From assembly GCA_021018995.1 (NCBI GenBank), contig CM037584.1, positions 151,173,317-151,237,316 on the forward strand: a stretch of DNA of 64,000 nt, given 5' to 3'. Position numbers and translations under genes: made by a program. The DNA comes from Chloranthus sessilifolius (lineage: Eukaryota > Streptophyta > Magnoliopsida > Chloranthales > Chloranthaceae). Numbering within the stretch: the stretch's first letter is position 1; the number at the start of each line of letters is the position of its first letter. Below the pieces are notes generated by a model, which had not been told where the DNA came from, made no database searches, and worked only from the letters and a program-made list of their open reading frames with translations. Of this stretch, positions 11,477-22,634 are shown in pieces.

Positions 11477-13311
11477 TCAGATAAGGCCACTAGCAAATCC
11501 TAGAGAATAGAAACTAAAGAAAGCAAGATACATCAACCAAAAACTAAGTACATATGCTACAGTAATGACACACGTGTGGAATAAGTTTGAAGAAGGATCC
11601 CCTTGACAGTGAATGGTGTCCAAAAGGTCGGCAGGTTTTTCAAAACAAGGCCTAAGCCTCTGACCATTCACCTTCAAGAGTCTCCCAGACGTAGGATCCT
11701 TGATTTCCACAGCACCAAATGGGGAAACATGCATGACAATGTAAGGACCTTCCCATCTGAATTTTAATTTGCCTAGAAAAAATTTAAGTTTGGAGTTAAA
11801 CAACCAAACCTTATCACTATCTCTGAAACTCTTTCTCAACAACCCTTTATCAAAGAAAGCTTTGGACCTTTCCTTATAGATCCTGGCATTGGCATACGCA
11901 TCCATCCTTAGTTCTTCCAATTCTGACAGCTGCAGCAACCTGTGATGACCAACAGAAGTTAGATCGAGATTTAAATGTTTGATGGCCCAATAGGCCCTGT
12001 GTTCTAACTCCACTGGGAGATGACAGGCCTTGCCATAAACCAATCTGAATGGGGACATACCAATGGGAGTCTTATAGGCAGTCCTATAAGCCCACAGTGC
12101 ATCATTAAGCTTGTCAGCCAAATCCTTCCTATTAGTCCTCACAGTCTTATCAAGGATATGCTTGATCTCCCTATTTGAAATTTCAACTTGCCCACTGATT
12201 TGTGGGTGGTAGGGAGTAGCAATCCTATGGGTGACAAAATATTTCTTGTGCAAGCTCTCGAAATTTCTGTTACAGAAATGGCTCCCCCCATCACTAATAA
12301 TGGCTCTAGGGGTACCAAATCTGGAGAAGATAGTCTGCTTTATGAACTTGAGGACAACCTGATTATCATTAGTTCTTATGGCAATGGCTTCTACCCATTT
12401 GGAAACATAGTCCACTGCCACTAAAATAAAATGAAACCATTTGAAGGAGGGAAGGGGCCCATAAAATCAATACCCCACACATCAAACAGTTCTATAACAA
12501 GGATGGGCTGTAAAGGCATGGAATTTCGTTTAGACAGCCCTCCTAGTTTCTGACATCTTTCACAGACTTTGCAATGTGTATGGGCATCTCTTAAAAGAGA
12601 AGGCCAATAGAAACCACACTGTAACACTTTGTCAGCTATTTTTCTTCTACTAAAGTGACCCCCATAGGCATTTTCATGGCACATGGCCAGAATACTGGGG
12701 ATATCACTTTCGTGAACACATTTCCGAATGATTTGGCCTGTACAATACTTGTACAAGCAAGGTTCCTCCCATAAAAAGAATTTGACCTGTGAGAAAAATA
12801 GGTCTTTGTCTATTTTTGTCCAATGGGTAGGAATCTTGCCTATAACTAGACAATTGACAATATGTGCATACCAAGGAACTAAAGATTGGATGGCAAACAA
12901 TTGCTCATCCGGGAATACATCATTTGTAGCAAGGTCATCAACACCTTTTTCCAACATAATTCGGGACAAGTGGTCAGCCACCACATTTTCTACACCTTTC
13001 TTGTCTTTGATTTCGATGTCAAACTCCTGCAACAGGAGTATCCATCTAATAAATCTGGGCTTTGCATCCTTCTTAGACAGTAGGTACTTTAATGTTGAGT
13101 GGTCGGTGAAGATGATAGTTTTAGACCCAAGTAGGTAAGGTCTAAACTTGTCCACAGCAAAAACCACTGCCAGAAGCTCTTTCTCAGTGGTTGTGTAGTT
13201 CAGTTGAGCTTCAGCAAGTGATTTGCTGAGATATGCAATGACCACAGGCAGCTTATCCTTTCTCTGGCCCAAGACAGCACTTATTGCCAAGTCAGATGCA
13301 TCACACATCAA
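11477..13311 (-). pseudogene. B pol: RNase H and integrase
   Basis: The first frame (13311-12421) begins in RNase H at [15 protein letters not shown] and passes [29 protein letters not shown] and [12 protein letters not shown]. It enters the integrase zinc finger with histidines in [11 protein letters not shown] and cysteines in CKVCERC. A single-base deletion in a T run near 12425 shifts the frame. The second frame (12421-11477) has the catalytic core: Asp in AVDYVSKW, Asp in IISDGGSHF, Glu in [12 protein letters not shown], so D,D,E is complete. The GPY/F module follows ([15 protein letters not shown]). After it the protein ends with a hydrophobic tail ([19 protein letters not shown]), unusual for an integrase. 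It would insert cDNA into host chromosomes. This is the best-preserved pol part in the window. Confidence 0.9.
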
Positions 13312-13330
13312 CTCAAAGGGTAGGGTATAG

Positions 13331-14326
13331 TCAGTGTCCGAGTATGGCGGTGAGGCAGATTTTTAGAGTTTCAAAAGCCTTCAGACATTCAGCAGAGAAG
13401 TCAAAGGGCACATCCTGGCAGAGCAGGTAGCACAATGGCTTGGCAATTTTGCTAAAGTCTTTGATAAACCTCCTGTAGAATCCAGCATGCCCAAGAAAGG
13501 ATCTGATTTGCTTGACTGTTTTTGGAGGGGGCAGATTTTTAATGAGGTCAACTTTGGCCTTGTCTACCTCAATTCCATCTTTAGAGACTACATGGCCTAA
13601 CACAATTCCCTATGTTACCATGAAGTGGCTCTTCTCCCAACATAAGACCAAATTGGTCTCTTCACATCTTTGTAGGACTTGATGGAGGTGTTGTAGACAT
13701 TGGTCGAAGCTATCCCCATAAACTAAAAAGTCATCCATAAAAATTTCCAAGAATTTGTCAATCATGTCAGAAAAAATGGCATACATACACCTCTGAAAGG
13801 TGGTTGGGGCATTACACAGTCCAAAAGGCATCCTTCTGTAAGCAAAGGTGCCAAAAGGACAAGTAAAAGTAGTTTTCTCCTGATCCAGAGGGTGCATAGG
13901 GATCTGATTGTACCCTAAGTACCCATCAAGAAAATAATAAAAAGCCTTCCCAGCCAACTTGTCCAAAATTTGATCAATAAAAGGGAGAGGGAAGTGGTCT
14001 TTTCTGGTCTTGGAGTTGAGTTTTCAATAATCGATGCAAACTCTCCAGCCAGTGGTCTCCCTGGCTGGTCTCAACTCTCCAGAGTTGGTTGTGATCACTG
14101 TTATGCCAGATTTCTTGAGTACCACCTGTATTGGTGCCACCCATTCAGAATTAGAGATGGGGTAAATTACCCCAGCATCTAGCAACTTAATGATTTCTTT
14201 CAGAACCACTTCTTGCATGTGAGGATTCAATTTCCTCTGCATTTCCCTGGAGGGTAATGAGCCCTCCTCTAGATGAATCCTATGCATACAGATTGATGCA
14301 TCAATCCCTCCCAGATCAGCAATAGT
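13331..14326 (-). pseudogene. B pol: reverse transcriptase, with stops
   Basis: RT blocks appear in order: MHRIHLEEGSLPSREMQRK, LLDAGVIYPISNSEWVAP, GWRVCIDY, then after a stop DHFPLPFIDQ, DKLAGKAFYYFLDGYLGYN, FGLCNAPTTFQRCM and EIFMDDFLVYGDSF with the active site FMDD. The connection part is LGHVVSKDGIEVDKAK and PPPKTVKQIRSFLGHAGFYR. In-frame stops interrupt it near 14024 (after CIDY) and near 13609 (after FMVT). Otherwise it is colinear with the RT of element A. Confidence 0.88.
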
Positions 14327-15378
14327 CTAGCCAATTGCTTTCTTGTGCTTCCTCAAAACTGTTAGCAATTCCTCCTCTTGCTCACTGGTAAGAGAAGAGG
14401 AGATAATCACAGGAAGTTTCTTGTCATTCTCGAGGAAAGCATATTTCAATGTTTCTGAAAGCTTCTTGAGCTCCAGATCAGGGGCTTTTTGGATGGATGG
14501 CAAAATTGGTATATTGTTGGTAGGGGGAAGGGGCAGCAATGTAGGTTTCCAATTGGAATGTTGCACTAAACCCACAGAAGACCTCACTAGGGATACGTCT
14601 TCTGGCATTAAAGTTAGGCTTCCTTCCTCCATCATGTTCCAAACACCAATCAAATCAGTGACAATGTTGCTCCACTCCAGCAGAGTGGGCAGTTCTTCTT
14701 CAACAATTTCTTCTAGTACATCCACTACAAAGCATTCCTCATTGTCCAGCTGAGGGTGCTTTGCACTGTTGTACACATTAAGCTCAACTTTCATATGTCC
14801 GAAAGTGACCTCCATGATTCCAGACCTGCATTGAATGCATGCATTGGCAGTGGCCAAGAATGGTATGCCTAGAATAATAGGTATCGGAGATGTACTTTTG
14901 TTGCAACCCATGTCTAAAACAAGGAAGTCTGCAGGATAGAAGAACTTGTCTACCCCCACTAGGACATCCTCAACCACTCTCATGGGTTTCCTCTCATACC
15001 TATCAGCCATCAAAAGGACAAGCTCCCCCAAACCTAGCTACTGATACACACTGTATGGCAGCAGGTTAACACTGGCTCCAAGGTCCAAAAGGGCCCTCCC
15101 AATCGTGTGGTCTCCAATAATACAAGGAATAGTGGGTATCCCTGGGTCTTGCAACTTCTCAGGCATTGTCATGGTTAATCTGAATTAAGCATGTGATCAG
15201 AAGACCTTTTGGACAAATGGCCTCGCCTTCCTTTTCTCTGAGGTCTTTTAAACTTTGCATAGGCTGGGACCTGTCGGATTGCATCAAGCAGGGGTAAATT
15301 TATCTTGACCTGCTTAAAGGTCTCCATCATTTCCTCGATCTGTGCCTGACCTTTATCATAAGGGGCAGGGTCACTCAA
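14327..15378 (-). pseudogene. B pol: aspartic protease
   Basis: Reading leftward from 15378 there is the pre-protease segment (YDKGQAQIEEMMETFKQVKI, close to the same segment in A). After a disrupted patch comes the protease region around 15175-15030, then an open frame of 234 codons. That frame holds FFYPADFLVLDMG and PIPIILGIPFLATANA, the distal protease strand, and an acidic linker to RT ending in TSEQEEELLTVLRKHK. A stop lies just before LGLGELVLLMADRY near 15040, so the catalytic DLGAS part and the distal part are separated. Confidence 0.8.
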
Positions 15379-15441
15379 AGCTTGAGGAAATGGCAGCTAA
15401 GGTACTGCAGGTTCCTCAGCTGCAAACCTATGACTGAACTT

Positions 15442-17247
15442 TTATTTTTTTCTTTTATCTATTTTTATCTCCTGTTGAGGCTCAACTACAACCTCTTTAT
15501 TTTTCCCTTGTTGAAGGGTAGCAGGCAAATCTTTACTCTGTGCCCTAACAAAATCCTTATCACTATCATTTGAAATTTCCTTGGGGTAGACCTCTCCTTG
15601 TTCCCTTCCAACCTGGTTGTCTACCAGCTTACCAGACCTTAGGGCAGTTATAGCATTGGCTCCCTCAAAATTGGAGGAGCCTTCTCCGATGGAATACTGG
15701 CCCTTAGGATTGACTACTAGCTGGCTTGGCAACCTGCCCTCCTCTCTTTTAGCTAGAGCATTGGCTATCTTGTCAAGTTGCTCTTCTATTTTCTTAATGC
15801 TTTAACTGTGAGAAGTCACAGTCTGATTCAAGGGTCCAAGGCTTTACAATTGGGCTAAAACCTGGTCCTCGAAAGAAGTACTTCGGGGTTGAGGTGGTGG
15901 GACTATCAATTGATTTTTTGTTGTCGGGCTGTCATTGGAAATTCACCTTTGGGGCATAACCACGTTAAACTCTTTGTGGCCTTTGAGGTAAGGCCAACAT
16001 CTGTTGTGGCTGCATAAAATTGTCTTACCTCCACCTCAAATTTGGGTGGTCTCTCCATTGGTAACTAGCATTTTGGTGCTGGTATCCATATGGTTATTTA
16101 TTATAGCCACCAGATTGTTGCTACCCAAAAGATTGAGCAGCAGCAACCGTTCCATTACAAACTCAAGGTATTGCCCCGCAGATGGACACTCTTCTACTAT
16201 GTGTTGTGGAGATTGGCATATCAGACATGCCTCCATCACTTGTGCAGCCATTCTGGGCTGCACCACAGTCAGAAGTTTATCAAATCTTTCAGTCAGATTG
16301 GCCATTTGCATCCTCAGATCATCATTTCCTCTAACTTCATACATTTTTTCTTTAGCAGTCTCAGTAAGTCTCAGCTTAGGAGAAGGTTCTTGAACAGTTC
16401 TAGATGAGGACATCTTTTAGAAAGCATTTTCACTTATGACCTCGAACAAGTCCCATGCCTCATCAGCTATTTTATGCATGTACGTTCCACCACAAGAGGC
16501 ATCTACCATGTCTCTGCTCTTCTCATCAATCCCATTGTAGAAGCTCTGGACAAGCTGCCAGTCAGGGATCTTGTGGTGGGGACATTGTTTGAGCATCTCT
16601 TTAAATCTATCCCAGCATTGGTTAAAATCTTCAGTTGGAGACTGGGCAAAAGAAAGTATGCCTTTCCTCAACTGGCTGGTCTTGGTCTCTGGGAAAAATT
16701 TAGACAGAAATCTTGTCTTGAGGTTTTTCCAGAAAGTGATGCTGCTGTTTGGGAGAGTAGACAACCAGGTCATGGCCCTGTCCTTTAGGGAGAAAGGAAA
16801 CAGTCTTAACCTAGTGGCTTCTGGTCCTAAACCAGCAATGGAGAATGTCGTACACAGGGCCAAGAACTGGTCAATGTGCTTGTAAGGGTCTTCCTTGCTA
16901 AGCCCATGGAAAGAGGGAAGCATTTGGATGATGGAAGTTTTGATTTTGTAGTTTCCTTGAACATCAGGGAATTGGATGCTGAATGGAGAATTGTAATCAT
17001 CTGGAGCATTCAATTCCTTCAATGTTCTAGGTTGTTCTTCACCCATAACTGCTATCTCAATTCCAATAAGGGGCTCAACTGTGGTGTGTCTATGCCTTCT
17101 CGGTCTTCTACCCCTTTCTATCTCAGGGTTAGCAGGCTCTAATGTAGGACTGAGGGATCTCCTTCCTAACATGCACACACACCAACAGCAGGGAAGACTA
17201 TTCATTGGCACATTGCACTTAACAACAATTACAATTATCCTAATCAA
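15442..17247 (-). pseudogene. B gag: capsid, zinc knuckle and linker
   Basis: The frame opening at 17247 gives an Arg-rich leader, then LPSFHGLSKEDPYKHIDQF, LRLFPFSLKDRAMTWL, SQLRKGILSFAQSPTEDF and SFYNGIDEKSRDMVDAS, the Athila-type capsid. One in-frame stop after ISENAF (about 16417) separates it from the next piece (16413-16036). That piece holds the CCHC knuckle CLICQSPQHIVEEC. A Lys/Glu-rich linker to protease follows at 15732-15442 after further frame changes. Gag would assemble the particle and package the RNA. Confidence 0.87.
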
Positions 17248-17460
17248 CTGCTATGGAATCTTCAAAGGAGAAATAGACTGAGTTTTGAGGGTTAGAGAAG
17301 TGCAAACAGAGGTAGCTAGACTCCCAGTGCAATTCTACTCTCCTTCTCTCTCTCGGTCGATCTGAAAATTCTAAATGTAATTCAGCAGTATCAATTATTC
17401 ACAAGTACAGCTACCAAACAATACAGAATCAAAAATCTAGAGTCTACTAAAAGATCAATA
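17248..17460 (-). other. B untranslated leader
   Basis: About 210 bases between primer site and the first gag ATG, with a CT-rich patch (17336-17357). I see nothing else in it. Confidence 0.5.
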
Positions 17461-17478
17461 TCCCCGGCAGCGGCGCCA
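17461..17478 (-). promoter_or_regulatory. B primer binding site (tRNA-Asp)
   Basis: TCCCCGGCAGCGGCGCCA on the plus strand differs at one base from the plant tRNA-Asp 3' end. A six-base spacer (AAAACT) separates it from the LTR, identical to A. Confidence 0.93.
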
Positions 17479-17484
17479 AAAACT

Positions 17485-19936
17485 TGTTGATGTATTTTAA
17501 GTGCTTGCTACTGACTTTATTGAAGACAGTGATAAGAATGGGATGAATAAAAAGTGAATGAAAGATAGAGTGAGAATTATGGAGCAGCAAGCCTAAAATA
17601 TACACAGTCCTGCAAGGTACAAGGCCTGTTGTAGCAAGTTTTGATAAGTAAGAGTTTGTCCCACAGGGAAGTTGATCTTAAGCTCCAAGGGAGCCATCTT
17701 TAGTAGGCCCTCCAGATCTAACTACAGATCTGGCAATCCTAAATGGAAGGGGATTTAGGGTCACTAAAATCTAAATTCTAAGGTATCCTAATGTCTAGAC
17801 TATAGAAAAGGTTACGATAGAAGATGGAGTGAGAAAATAAATAAAAAGGGTGAGAAGTATGCTATTAGGTTCAGATTTGATGGGTTTCATGACTCAAACT
17901 CAGATCTGCTGCTATAGAAGTCCTGTCCAATGGCTACATTATCACCACTGAGGAGAAAGAATCCAACTCATTTCTGTGCCATGATCCAATCCCTTTATGG
18001 CTATAACCTGTCCACTTAAATGGTCACAGACTATCCAATTGGGGAACCACAGTCCAGATATGGGTCAAAACAAGTTTATCATTGTAGGCACTACTTCATC
18101 TAGGCTACAAGCACAAAAATCCATAGGGAACCTCAACCTCTAAAGTGCTAAGGTTGGGGCTAGGCCTGTATGGGAGCATGTTAGCCCAGACACATAGAAC
18201 CAGCAAGAGTTTGAGTACAGCCTTAGATCTAGCTGTCCACTGCTTTAGAGAGAATACAGTGATCCAGTCGCAAGCCTACAATCTCTATAACCAAACCAGA
18301 TCTGCCATCTGATGGCGGGTCTATACACATACAGGGGAGTTTTCCTCTGCACAATCTCTCACAGGGCTACAAGCACAAGTGCAGAGAAGAACAATCTATC
18401 TTGAGTCTGTGGATTGGCTTCACCCTAAGGCTATAACCTGTCCACTTGAATGGTCACAGACTATCCCAGATGCTATCCTCCTCACAAAGCTCAAGATAGA
18501 ACAAGAAACATTGCTGCCACCACCATGTTCACAAGGCTACAAAAGCACATTGCTCCCATGGGGATTTCAGATCTAGTGGGTCCTGTGGTGGGGCTAGGCC
18601 TGTATGGGAGCATTTTAGCCCAGACACACAGGTCACTTGAATCTGAGTAAACCATAAAATCAGTCCTCCATTTCTTGCAATACATCCTAGCAATGGAGGA
18701 TATCAAGGTAGCAGCCTTGTACAGAACAACTCACAAACAGAAATCCCATAAATGTAAAACACCCTATTATAAAACTCCATTAATCTATTCCAAATAATCA
18801 TACAAAGGCATAGCCAGCAAATGCTGGACTATGGAGAGAAGAAAAAGATAAAAAGAAACTACCTAAACTTACTGGAGATCTACAGCCAATTCTAGAAGAA
18901 GAAAAACTAAGTTCTATTCTCCGAGCGAGACCCCTAAACCTAAACTAGGCTTAGGTTTATATAGTAATTAGTTTGGCAGCACATTAGGGTTAGGAAACCC
19001 TAATTTTAACGATGCCACGTGGCCTAATACTGTTCCTTAGATGCCTCGGGGCGCATGCACAAAAATTGGAGCGTTGGAGTGCGTTCCCCACTTCCTGGAA
19101 GTTCCCAAAATGTCCTCTGTAGAAGTGAGGGAGAGTTAGAGTCCAGGGCCTCGCCAGGTAGCACTGGTTTCCAAGACTGTCGTGTGCTAGCACAGTCTTC
19201 GTGAGATTGGATTAACTTGAAATTCTAGCCATCACAGGGTTGTCTTAGTTTGTAGCTTAAGCAGTCGTGCAATAAAGCATTGAATCCTCGCTGGATTGCT
19301 CTGGTCTTCGCGGGATTGCACTTTCCTTCTGAATGGCGCAGGAATCACGCGAGCAGTTTGTTTCTCAATGGATCTTCGCGAGGATCCTTGCGAGGACGTG
19401 ATGTGCATTGGTCTCTGAACTGTGTGAGAGGTTTTTCTGAAGTTTTGCATCCCACGGCCACTGTGCGAAAACTATGCGCAGAAATACCTGGAGCTCTCTC
19501 TCTTCTCAGCTTATTTGAGTGAACTGCGTAAGGTTTTGAATGCTGCATTCTTGAGCTGCGCGAGCATTTAAGTGCTTGAGCTTCACGAGAGCTGCGCGAG
19601 ACATGATTCTGAAGCCCTTCTGTCACTAAACTATGCAAGAACAGTGTGGTTAATTGGTATGAAGTCTTGGGAAACTCGTGAGGACTGCGCGAGGCTTAAT
19701 TTTTGAGTCCTTTAAAGCTTGTGAAAGTTGCGCAAGGTTTAATTCTTGTCTGGATTCAGCTTTCATCCTTCTGAGGGGCTTCTGGGGCAAAAGTGGGCTC
19801 CTTAATAGGGTTCAGGCTTTATTGTAGTTGTTGTTTATTACCTACAGAAATGACTTAACACACATTTATTAGATGGCTAAGGGTCTAACAGAGGCTAAGT
19901 TAAGGGGTGAAAAGTGGTACTTTTCATGTCTTAACA
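17485..19936 (-). repeat. B 5' LTR (2,452 bp)
   Basis: Minus-strand ends are TGTTAAGACATG (to 19936) and ...ACATCAACA (from 17485). TATA is at 18956-18963. U3 (about 18965-19936) contains an array of CGCGAG-type words from 19290 to 19745. The transcribed part contains two copies (17999-18037 and 18429-18467) of the CTGTCCA...TGGTCACAG module. Near its 3' end it has the conserved block TTTGTCCCACAGGG, shared with the LTRs of C and D. Confidence 0.85.
18956..18963 (-). promoter_or_regulatory. B LTR TATA box
   Basis: TATATAAA on the minus strand, about 975 bases from the LTR start, upstream of the module-bearing leader. Confidence 0.6.
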
Positions 19937-20723
19937 ATTTACCCTTTTTTTTTATCTCCTTTTTTACCCGTGGCGCCCTTTCGGTTTTCACCACATTCAT
20001 GGGCTTAGCTCTCTTACCCCAAGCGCCCTTTCGGGTTTTCACCTGGTCCGTACAAACTCGTTTTTACCCATAGCGCCCTTTCAAGTTTTCACTACGTCCA
20101 TCTTGCTTTGAGCTTGTATTTTTTTTTATTTCTTTCATTTTTTCAAAAGCCACGGCATAGACGTTGATTCCGTCATAGCCGGCTAGATGGGTTTCTAGTG
20201 TCATCTCACAACTCGGCTCATGTTGATTTAACAGATATTATGACTACTTGTGAACCTAAAAAGAGGGCTTTCTTCAGGGTGTAGCTTGGCCATGGGTTAG
20301 GTTAGGATTTGAAGGTATGCTGGGCTAAAAGGGTTTTCTTGATACGGCTTCAGTTTTTTACAACATACTTTCTTCCTTGGGGGATTTTACTGTACACGCC
20401 CCATGATTCTTCTATTTTTTCTTATTTTTCCTTATCTTATTTCAAGCAATCTCTTTTTGAGGTTTTGCTTTTCCAACTTTTTTAGATTTTGATGGTAACT
20501 TTACTTCCTCTCTTTTTTTGTATATGTACACACTTTTTTTTTTTGGGGGGGGGGGAAAGGGGTTCATTGAAAGAAAGGCCTAGGCTCAAAATGGGGTAGC
20601 AAAGGATATCATCTTTTTTTTTAGGGATGTTTTTTTGCTACTGTGCTTGGAATGATGGCCTCTTTTGGTGGTTCTTAAGTAGTTACGTATCTATTTCACC
20701 AATACTTATCTTATCGTGATAGA
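19937..20723 (-). other. F 3' noncoding region with GCGCCCTTTC repeats
   Basis: No gene. Three roughly 45-55 base degenerate repeats (19967-20105, plus strand) share GCGCCCTTTCGGTTTTCACC. A long T run followed by a G run lies at 20536-20556. The stretch follows the integrase stop on the minus strand. Confidence 0.6.
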
Positions 20724-21810
20724 CTAAGCGTAGAACCGTCTGACGTATCCAACATTGATGGGCTCAGGAAGATGATCTCCGTCCATGGTGGCGAGGTGGA
20801 TGGCGTATCTCGGCAGCACTTCTCGGATGACATAAGGCCCTTTCCAATTCGGCCTGAACTTCCCCGTCGGATCGATGTGGAGGGATGGGAAGATTTTCTT
20901 CAGCACAGTGTCTCCTACCTTCAGATATTGACCGTGGACACATTTATTGTAAGCGCGTGCGATTCGCCCCTGGTAAACTTGAGTGTGACACAAGGGTAGG
21001 AGTCTCTTCTCGTCTAATAAGTTTAATTCATCAAAGCGGGATCTCTCTTTCTCTACTTTAAGCAAGCCTAATTCCATGAGGATTCGAAGTGAGGGTACTT
21101 TAACCTCTACCGATAGGGCGGCCTCGATTCCATACAAAAGGGAGAATGGTGTTGCCCCTGTAGCAGTATGGATCGACATTCTATAGGCCCATAATGGAAA
21201 GGATAGCATTTTGCTCTAATCTCGGTAAGTGACGACCATCTTCTCTAGGATGCGGATGACCATTTTGTTCGCAGCTTCGGCAGCTCCATTAGTTTGAGGT
21301 CGATAAGGTGATGAGCGGTGGTGCTTGATCTTGTGTTGCTCACAGAAGGCTTGGATGCGCTTATTTGAAAAGTTTATGCCGTTGTCCGTGATGATATCTT
21401 TGGGTGCTCCAAATCGGTACACGATATTACTCTTTAGAAACTTCTCGATGTGATTGGCCGTGATGTTGGCATATGACGCCGCTTCTACCCACTTGGTGAA
21501 GTATTCAATAGTGACGAGGATGAACCGATGTTCGTTTAATGCTTTTGGATTAATCATTCCGACAACGTCAAGGCCCCAGGTAGCGAATGGCCAAGGAGTG
21601 GTTATGTAGTAAAGATCGATGGCAGGAGCGTGTATCAGACTGGAGTGTTCTTGACACTTGTAGCATTTCTAGACATGTTTGCAACAATTTGATTCCATAG
21701 TGGTTCACAAGTATTCCTGCCGCCGAATTTTCTTAGCAAGCATGCGACCGCTGACATGGGCTCTGCATACTCCCTCGTGGAGCTCCTTCATGATATTGAT
21801 TGCTTCATTT
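20724..21810 (-). pseudogene. F pol: integrase
   Basis: Three fragments are visible. The zinc-binding region is degraded (21560-21810, with a premature stop). The catalytic core (21557-21216) shows ITDNG and TNGAAEAANK, matching the second Asp and the Glu of the DDE triad. The C-terminal part (21209-20724) has LLYGIEAALSVEV, RPNWKGPYVIREVLP and a GYVRRFYA end, typical of Tat-clade integrases. The first catalytic position reads VTIEYFTKWVEA, with Glu where the family has Asp, which would be expected to abolish activity. A stop separates the core from the C-terminal part at 21210-21215. Confidence 0.87.
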
Positions 21811-21818
21811 TTTATAAG

Positions 21819-22634
21819 TCACCTGAGTAAGATGTTATTATAGGATCGCTTGTAAAGGCACTCCCCGCAAACGACGTAGCCTGTTGCTAAACGTTGAATG
21901 GTTCGCCGGTCCATCTTGGATGTACCCTCAGGGAAAGTTAGTGTCTCGAGGAAATTCTTGGCATCTGAGAACCATGGTGGCTCATCATCAGGCTTTATAG
22001 GTTCCTCAATTTGTAGGCAGAAGGCCGGCTTATTTCTCCGTTCGATCATGATTGGTTTCATCTCAACTCCATATGGGATTTCTACCATTGAAGCCAAGGT
22101 TGCTAATGCATTAGCGAACCGATTCCTTATCTGCGGGACATTAGAGAAAGTGACATCCTCAAAACAAGCTATCAGATCCTCAAGGTGCTCATGGTAGGGG
22201 ATCAGTTTCTCATCTTTCATATTCCAATCTCTGTTCGTCTGGCATATGATTAATTGCAAATCACCAAACACTCGAAGGTGAGTCACTTTTAAGTCCAAAG
22301 CTGCTTGTAGTCTAGCGGCACAAGCTTCACATTCAGCCATGTTGTTAGTGCAAGGAAAGTTGAGCTTGATAAAGACGGGTACGTGGGATCCTTTCGGTGA
22401 AATCAGAATAGCGCCAACTCCCTGACCTTCTACATTTGCTGCCTCGTCAAAGTGCATTACCCATGATTCTTCTGCCTCTTCAGTACCGTCTTCTGTCATG
22501 AACAAGATATCTTCATCTGGGAATTCGGTCCTTAACGGCTCATAGTCAGGTAAAGGATTGTCGGCAAGATGATCGACAAGTGCCTGCCCCTTGATCGACT
22601 TCTGAGTGACGTACGTGATGTCGAACTCAGACAA
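21819..22634 (-). pseudogene. F pol: archaeal-type RNase H
   Basis: This second RNase H, diagnostic of the Tat clade, has MHFDEAANVEGQGVGAIL (first Asp), TNNMAECEACAARLQAAL (Glu) and LRVFGDLQLIICQ (second Asp). The last expected Asp, usually in an FADALATLAS-like motif, is Asn here (RFANALATLAS). A linker to integrase follows (PPWFSDAKNFLETLTFPEG). The N-terminal part (SEFDITYVTQKSIKGQALVDHLAD) is the tail of the ordinary RNase H. The frame is open for 271 codons. Confidence 0.88.

Larger units (their letters stand above)
6671..19936 (-). mobile_element. Element B: Athila-like Ty3/gypsy retrotransposon with an extra ORF
   Basis: On the minus strand the order is 5' LTR (19936-17485), tRNA-Asp primer site, gag, protease, RT, RNase H, integrase, a spacer, and a long additional reading frame before the 3' end is cut by element A. 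Sequence matches A in every gag-pol domain, but the LTRs are clearly different, so these are two families. No copy of the 5' LTR start is found between 6671 and 7315, so the 3' LTR is taken to be left of A, outside the window. ATTTA (19937-19941) should be the right target duplication. B sits in the 3' untranslated part of element F. Confidence 0.88.

Noticed and set aside
18984..19006. Telomere-like TTAGGGTTAGG...CCCTAAT in B's LTR
   Set aside because: Only two units, in inverted arrangement, and the plant repeat is TTTAGGG. Chance.
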